Source: Tubulanus polymorphus | Lineage: Eukaryota; Nemertea; Palaeonemertea; Tubulaniformes; Tubulanidae | Reading direction: 5' to 3' | DNA: 64,000 nt | Assembly (NCBI RefSeq): GCF_964204645.1 | Contig: NC_134031.1 | Location: forward strand, 7,788,501 to 7,852,500 | In this document: piece by piece, positions 58,395 through 64,000 of the stretch | Layout of the letters: every line of letters starts with the position of its first letter | How positions within the stretch are numbered: the stretch's first letter is position 1 | The notes under the pieces: model-generated | The model's database searches: none | The model's input: the letters and a program-made list of their open reading frames with translations, nothing else | What the model was told of the DNA's origin: nothing | Program-made: the position numbers and the translations under genes

Positions 58395-61300
58395 CTAGAA
58401 AGTTTATAAATTTATTTGTAAAGAGGGCCTAATTATTTTAAGGGTATGTTAAGTGCAAGTTAGTATCCACAACATGGATCCCTGGGGAGATGATACATCT
58501 CGGCTACAATTCTCAACACAAGGGAGTCATCTCCCAAGCCAAACTGTTCATGAGAGGAAAGTGGCCAAGGGTCATCATACCCATGGATAGTACAGCCATG
58601 TAATGGGTTTAAACCTGTTGTGACCTAGCATACCAAAATGGAATGCTCTTTCCATTTGCCCACATCAATCCGCGATATTTGTAGAATCGTTTTTATTAAC
58701 AAGGAATAATGTGCTTATAGAGGTTTTGATTAACTAGATTTGAAACGACAACTTATTTGTCAGGCGAGAAAAATTTAATTATGAAATGAAATTCATTTGA
58801 TTAGATATACAGTTTATCATATCTTAGGTATCTGACAGCATGCGCTGAATTATTTCACAAGATTATGAAAGTAACAGGTGAAAATAACATTTTAACAATT
58901 CCTCTCATTAATGGAGTTGGAAGTTTATATCCATCAATGATGTCAGGATGCTTTAGATCTAAATGATGTTAAGCGCAGTAGACTCCACCTGCTGCTGATC
59001 TCACGGTGATCTAAGGCAATTGAAGTTAACTGTTCTCCTTAGTAAGTTACGAATCCATTGATTCACATGCAAGGCCTTTGATTGTCATGAATAACTGTCC
59101 AGCATACTTGTAAAAAGTCATCTTCATGTCATACAAGGATTTTCATCCATGACAGTTTCATTCTCGACGCTATTAATGTTCCGTTTTTGAAATTGTATCA
59201 CATTTTAAACTTATTTTATTTAGTTAAGATGAAGTTGGTTAGTGGATTTATAGGGTCACCATACAGCCAGGCACGAGTTCTGAATTTTATCATAATTTAT
59301 ATTGCATGTACGTACGTGTATGTAAGTTTACATTATACAATTGTTGTAACAGTTTATATGTGTATCTAATTTGCCAGGTACGAGTTGCTCAAAGGTTTTT
59401 TCGATATAACAACATAACATAACATAGGTACATAACGTATCCTCGATATCACAGGCTGGTTCCGTAGTTGTGGGAGAAAATGAAATGTTCGGAGTAGTTT
59501 TGATCAGGCAAGCTATAAAACTGATGCCGTTGCATCTGTATCTTCCTTTTCATCCCCAGCTTGATTCATATTTGCCTTAGCTAAAACTCTGCTTCATTCT
59601 CACATCAATCGTTGGCCAATTTTTGAAAAACTCTCCATAGCGAAATGCTAGAACATTCCATTATTTGGTGCAAATTGAAAGTGTTAGAATTGAAAATCAT
59701 TTGAGCAGCTGGCCCAGTTTGATTGATGATTATGGGATTTTGAATTTGTTGTTAGCATCAATATCTTCATTGAGTCGTTTTCACATACTGCCGGGGACTA
59801 TATTTATATTTTATTTTTATTGAGTACACGTACATCTACATACAAATTATAACTGTTGTATGGTAGGTCATTTTGAAATTTTCATCTTATATAAATTTCT
59901 ATGTTGTTCAATACGATTTTTTAATTCCGGCCATATGAATTATGTGCAAGACAGAAAAGATGGTTGCCCCTTGTTTCGATAATGAATTTTACAGTTTGCT
60001 TTTGAGTTAAGAAATCTGTAAGCTAGCACATGTAGGCCTACATGAGTTAATACACTCTCTCTTAGCATGTAAGTTATATATAATGTCTTCTACATGCATT
60101 CGGATATAAGTACGTGTATATGTACCAGTATTTTTATTGATATTATGGAATTTTTCATATTTTGGTCATGGTCATCGTTATCATCATGACTCATTAAATT
60201 GCATGGACATAGACAATATGAATATGGTTGTTCTAAGAAATCTTTCAGAGAAGATTAAACGGTATATATTACAACGGAACCTTTTTCTAAATGTAGACTA
60301 TGCTACTCTAAAATGTAGTAATTATTGCCAATAATCATGTAAACCCATGAGCTTAAAAGCAACATTCACGCTTGCAGCTTTTCAACCAATTAAATATGCA
60401 CCCAATTTATTTGCCTCGGAGTGATTTCTTCGCCCCTTTTATCCACTGATCACCTTAAGAATATTGAATTTGGGAGCAAATGAATTGGGTTGAAATATCA
60501 ACATGTCAGAGGCGGATTTAGGTGGTGGACTTGGGGGTGCCGACCTGCGTGTTCCCCCTGACATTGCCCTTTTCGTCAGGACCTGCACATTCGATAATCA
60601 TCCTCTTAGATTTGCCATCTTTAAGATGTATGACTTCAAAAATATCCACACTAGTGGCCTTTGCCTCTGGACCACGGCTCTCCAGATTTCCTAGATTCTC
60701 CCCGGCTTGTAAGACCGAGACTAGTAGACTACATGTAACCTGCTGGCAAGAGGATCTAGAGTGAGGCAAACATGATATCCAAAATCATTTTAGCCTCGAT
60801 CATATTTCATTGTAGTAAATTTCCATCAAGAACAGTAGTTATAATGAGGTACCACTGTATTGTATATAAATTCATCGCTTTATATTTTGAACTCATCATT
60901 CAACAACCTTGATATAATCACAGACAGACACATCGAACAATGTCAACTTCGTATACGGTAAAAAATTTGCAGTACGTTAACACTACCAAGTTCAGTGGCG
61001 CTTATTGTTTCTAAAAATGATTGATCATGATAAACCAATTACGATTAAGTGAAAATTGTGAAGAAAATTCTGTTGAAGTGGGCATTACCTTCAGCCATAT
61101 TGTTGAGAACCTTCTTTTGTTATTTTGGTAAAACGTTTTTTATCATGCAAAATAAAATCAACTTCATAATGTATACAGATGAGAAACTACATGTACCAAA
61201 ATAGCCAAAAAATTATAGACTCCTAAAATCATTTTCCAGAGTTGAACATGGGAGTATGCTTTGCCATCAGTTTTTTTGGAATTACCTCATTGGAAAATTT

Positions 61301-62400
61301 GTGAGCAGTTGTACAGAAAACTTTGCTTAATTTAGCTATATTTTGGAAAATATTTGAAGTTTCTTATATTTGCATTAAGAATTTGGGTTAAAAATTCTTT
61401 TAACATCGATTCTAGATCTCATATTCAACTTGTAAGATAGAGATGCTCGAAAAAATACTAACAAATAAGCTTGCATAATTTATATAAAAACGTTTTATCT
61501 CTTTGCATTAGTTTCATATTTAGTTTCTTATGAATATATATTTTAGATTATACATATATCTGTATTGTATTGGTTTTGATTTAATAAAATCTGCACATTT
61601 AAAGTACCGGTATTGAATCTGATCTTGTTTTACGTTCATTTAGATTTAATATTTTTATTTGGGCTCATCCACCTCTTTCAACACACATGAAAAATCTTAG
61701 GCTAAACAAAAATCATACCTTGTTACCACAGCAGCCAGGTCATTTTTGATACATGTATAATAAAAATTTTTTCAGTTCATTTCTAAAGCTGCCTGGTCTC
61801 TTGTGGTAAAATTGATCACAATTTAAAATAAATTGCCCATGGGCAAAGTGTGGTTTACCTTGAAAGCTAGAGGTTGTTGTTTGGAGTAAGGGCATTGCTT
61901 GAAAAATCTTTTTAATTCGTGACTTCTAAGTTCCACAAGTTTATATTGTATTTTATCTTTCTTAAAGATTTATTTTGTACTCAAATAACCAAAGATATAC
62001 ATTTGTTTATGGTCCACGTCCAAAATTTCGAAAATTGAGGTGTTAGCAAAGTTGTCTGAGCATGGCTGCACCATTTCCAGAATCAAATTGTTAAATCCAA
62101 TGTAATAAAATGTTTTTATGATGTTCATCTCAGTGCTGACACCACGATTTGATTAAAAAGAAAAAATATTTACGAGAAAGGAGAGTTTGGTAGTCGGTCG
62201 GCCACATATAAATTCTTGAAAAAAAGTTATTTCACCCAAAATTTTGAAAAAGGGTTGGTAGGCAATTATATTTTATTCTGAAAATGATTATTCTAAACGA
62301 CAGAATATTGGGTCGGTCGGGCCCGAGAAACACGGTTTTCTTTTGATGTGGCCTAAAACTTGAATTTTTCAACTCCCCTCCCCCATGTACGCTAAATTGA
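58395..62400. other. Long AT-rich intergenic or 3' UTR region
   Basis: No exon with a recognisable product. A fragment at 60500-60860 has MITE-like features (GAGGTACCACTGTA near 60848). Other AATAAA signals occur (for example near 61584), so part of this could be an extended 3' UTR of the upstream gene. Confidence 0.4.
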
Positions 62401-62412
62401 ACATTTTTTCAA

Positions 62413-62510
62413 ATAATAATAATAATATGCGTCTTATATAGCGCTAAATCCAGCCAGGCTGGTCAGAGTGCTTAACATTTTCGGTATCATTACACCGGCC
62501 AATTTTTATA
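62413..62510. repeat. (AAT)n-associated dispersed repeat
   Basis: AATAATAATAATAATA followed by GCGTCTTATATAGCGCTAAA and GAGTGCTTAACATTTTCGG. This (AAT)n-TATATAGCGC arrangement is familiar from SINE/LINE 3' ends in marine invertebrates. Identification is from memory only. Confidence 0.5.
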
Positions 62511-62969
62511 CTGTAACATGTATCAGTCATCTCTCCCTGGGAAGCCACACCGCATGCGCACGTTACAGTTCCTTCCTGCATGCGTTATAAACGAAAGACC
62601 CCCTATTTTTATTTCAGTCAATACACAATTACAGCTATATCACGACTCAAGTTGTAGATAGTCTCTTGTGCACACCCCAAAAATTTGCCAATTTGTAGGC
62701 TAGTCTGCAGTGACAATTTCCGCCCTTGACCTCTACGTATTCGCGATATCCTCATGTGGTAAAGTCTGAGCTTGGGACATGGACTGATTTCACAATACAT
62801 GTACTCTCAAATACAATACACTCTGCTGAAGTCGAACTTTTTTGTGCTGTAAAAATGCGTCCAACTTGCGTGACAAACAAATATTTCACATTGGGGCCAT
62901 TCATTAATTACGTACGCATTAGGGGAGAGGTCGGTGCAATTGCGTACTGTAATGCTTAATGTATATAAA

Positions 62970-63625
62970 CTAGGGGTCGAGGGACACCATGCCCACTTGG
63001 GAAATGCTTTGAAATGCTCAAAAATCGGACAATTTCAATATTCAAATACAAATACATGTATGTGAAAGATCAAGATAATTGATGGAAGCGCCTTCAAAAT
63101 TTCCCTTGGAACCTCCAATAAAGTACCATGGGCCCAGTAAGATCAACTGAGTACATTTTAGTTTTGAGCACAACTAGGGGTCCAGGGACACCATGCCCAC
63201 TTGGGAAGTGGTTTCAAATGCTCAATTTCAATATTCAACGCCCCCTGGTGACCATATTCAAAACCAAATAACCTTGTAATGTCATGAACTTCAACTTTGC
63301 AATGCAATTGATCATGGTAACAAAATATGCCTAGCTACCAAAAGGTATGACCATTGTCGAAACAAAATATGCTTCAAATATATACGAAAGATCAAGGCGT
63401 CTTCAAAATTTCCCTCAAAAAACCAGCTGATTTTGGCGAACAACAATGGCTGCCAGTCGGCCACCTTGATTCAGACAGGGCCAGTTCTTAAACTGAAGAT
63501 GTGTCTAGGGGAGATTCATGTATAAACCAAATATCAAGACATTACCTTACAGCGTCTTCAAAACTTCCCGGACGGACGAAAAGTGAACGCAATAGCCCAC
63601 TGGGACTTAAGTCCCAAGTGGGCTA
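62970..63625 (-). mobile_element. Helitron-like repeat: one complete copy plus an adjoining 3' fragment
   Basis: The complete copy is 63174-63625. On the minus strand it starts with the hairpin TAGCCCACTTGGGACTTAAG (63625-63593), contains a TCTAGGGGAGAT/ACACATCTTCAG-type block and one core unit (near 63237), and ends GGACCCCTAG at 63174. A second 3' end (CTAGGGGTCGAGGGACACC) is at 62970 with ~150 bp of body. Both insertions have T on the outer side of CTAG, as in Helentron-type insertion. Confidence 0.7.
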
Positions 63626-63819
63626 AAAAAAATGGCTGATTTGAGGGTTGAAAAATTCAAATTTTATGCGTACGTAATGAATTAATGATCCCATCTGAGT
63701 TGATAGGAACCAACTTGATCGAAGTCTTCAGTAGAGGTGTTTAAACCAAATTCTGAGTTGATATTTAAAATGATATCATAAAACAACAGAAAATTATCAC
63801 ATGCTCCTTCAATAAAGAA

Positions 63820-63825
63820 TTTATT
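63820..63825 (-). other. Polyadenylation signal of RPL22
   Basis: TTTATT on the plus strand gives AATAAA on the minus strand, 25 nt after the RPL22 stop codon. The very short 3' UTR is typical of ribosomal protein genes. Confidence 0.7.
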
Positions 63826-63850
63826 TTATAATTCTTTATATAAATCGTAT

Positions 63851-64000
63851 TTAGTCATCGGCTTCATCCTCATCTTCCTCTTCATTATTGATCTGGAAGT
63901 ATCTAAGCTCGTAAGATTCTTTATCGTTAGCGACAACTCGTAACCAATCTCTCAAGTTATTCTTCTTCAAATATTTCTTTGTCAAATATTTGAGGTATCT
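63851..64000 (-). CDS. RPL22: Ribosomal protein eL22, C-terminal part (partial, enters from right edge)
   Basis: Component of the large cytosolic ribosomal subunit. The last 49 codons and the stop (TAA at 63853-63851) are present. The frame reads [20 protein letters not shown], then [17 protein letters not shown] and an acidic tail of Glu/Asp, the invariant C-terminus of eL22. The 5' part, including upstream exons, lies beyond 64000; no splice acceptor occurs inside the window part. AATAAA follows 25 nt downstream. Confidence 0.97.
   Translation of the reverse strand, partial: RYLKYLTKKYLKKNNLRDWLRVVANDKESYELRYFQINNEEEDEDEADD

Noticed and set aside
60503-60769. Short overlapping frames on both strands
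   Set aside because: No domain, no splice context, and the area has MITE-like features.

Overview
The window is eukaryotic nuclear DNA: AT-rich, with spliced genes, GT-AG introns and many unrelated repeats. The mix of repeats (a DIRS-type tyrosine-recombinase retrotransposon, a BEL/Pao relic, Helitron-like elements with ~150 bp tandem cores, TTAA and hAT MITEs, tRNA-like repeats) suggests a marine invertebrate such as a lophotrochozoan, cnidarian or ambulacrarian. I cannot name the species.

Four genes can be supported. (1) JAGN1 (Jagunal), plus strand, 9730-10311, with one coding exon. (2) A ClC-2-like chloride channel, minus strand, 44296 down to 17384. I resolved 27 coding exons (one a 15-nt candidate microexon) that keep one reading frame for 965 codons. 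(3) An unrecognised small basic/acidic protein with repeated exons, plus strand, 44798-58226, 6 coding exons, 188 aa. It is head-to-head with the channel, with 501 bp between the start codons. (4) The last exon of ribosomal protein L22, minus strand, entering from the right edge (63851-64000).

Layout: 1-2690 is gene-free with three inverted-repeat structures. 2690-6100 is a decayed BEL/Pao retrotransposon on the minus strand. 6600-8441 is a run of repeats (one tRNA-like/TTAGGG composite and three TTAA-flanked elements). 8453-9608 is a ~1.16 kb segment, duplicated at 47080-51702, that runs up to JAGN1. 10312-17383 is intergenic with two TA-type MITEs and a degenerate repeat tract. 17384-44296 is the chloride channel. 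Its long introns are long because of insertions: intron 7 holds a near-complete 5.6 kb DIRS element with diagnostic inverted termini and internal complementary region, and intron 12 holds a 2.3 kb hAT-type element with a TTAA element nested inside. 44798-58226 is the repeat-exon gene. Its second intron contains the duplicated segment, itself split by a 3.13 kb TIR element; its fifth intron contains an intact gag-like ORF without a polymerase. 58227-63850 is intergenic with Helitron-like copies near its end.

The genes show no common pathway (ER secretory membrane organisation, plasma-membrane chloride conductance, a probable nuclear protein, the ribosome). The only structural link is the shared divergent promoter interval at 44297-44797. 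The most unusual content is the mobile DNA: several families recur within the window, so insertion order and element boundaries can be read directly.
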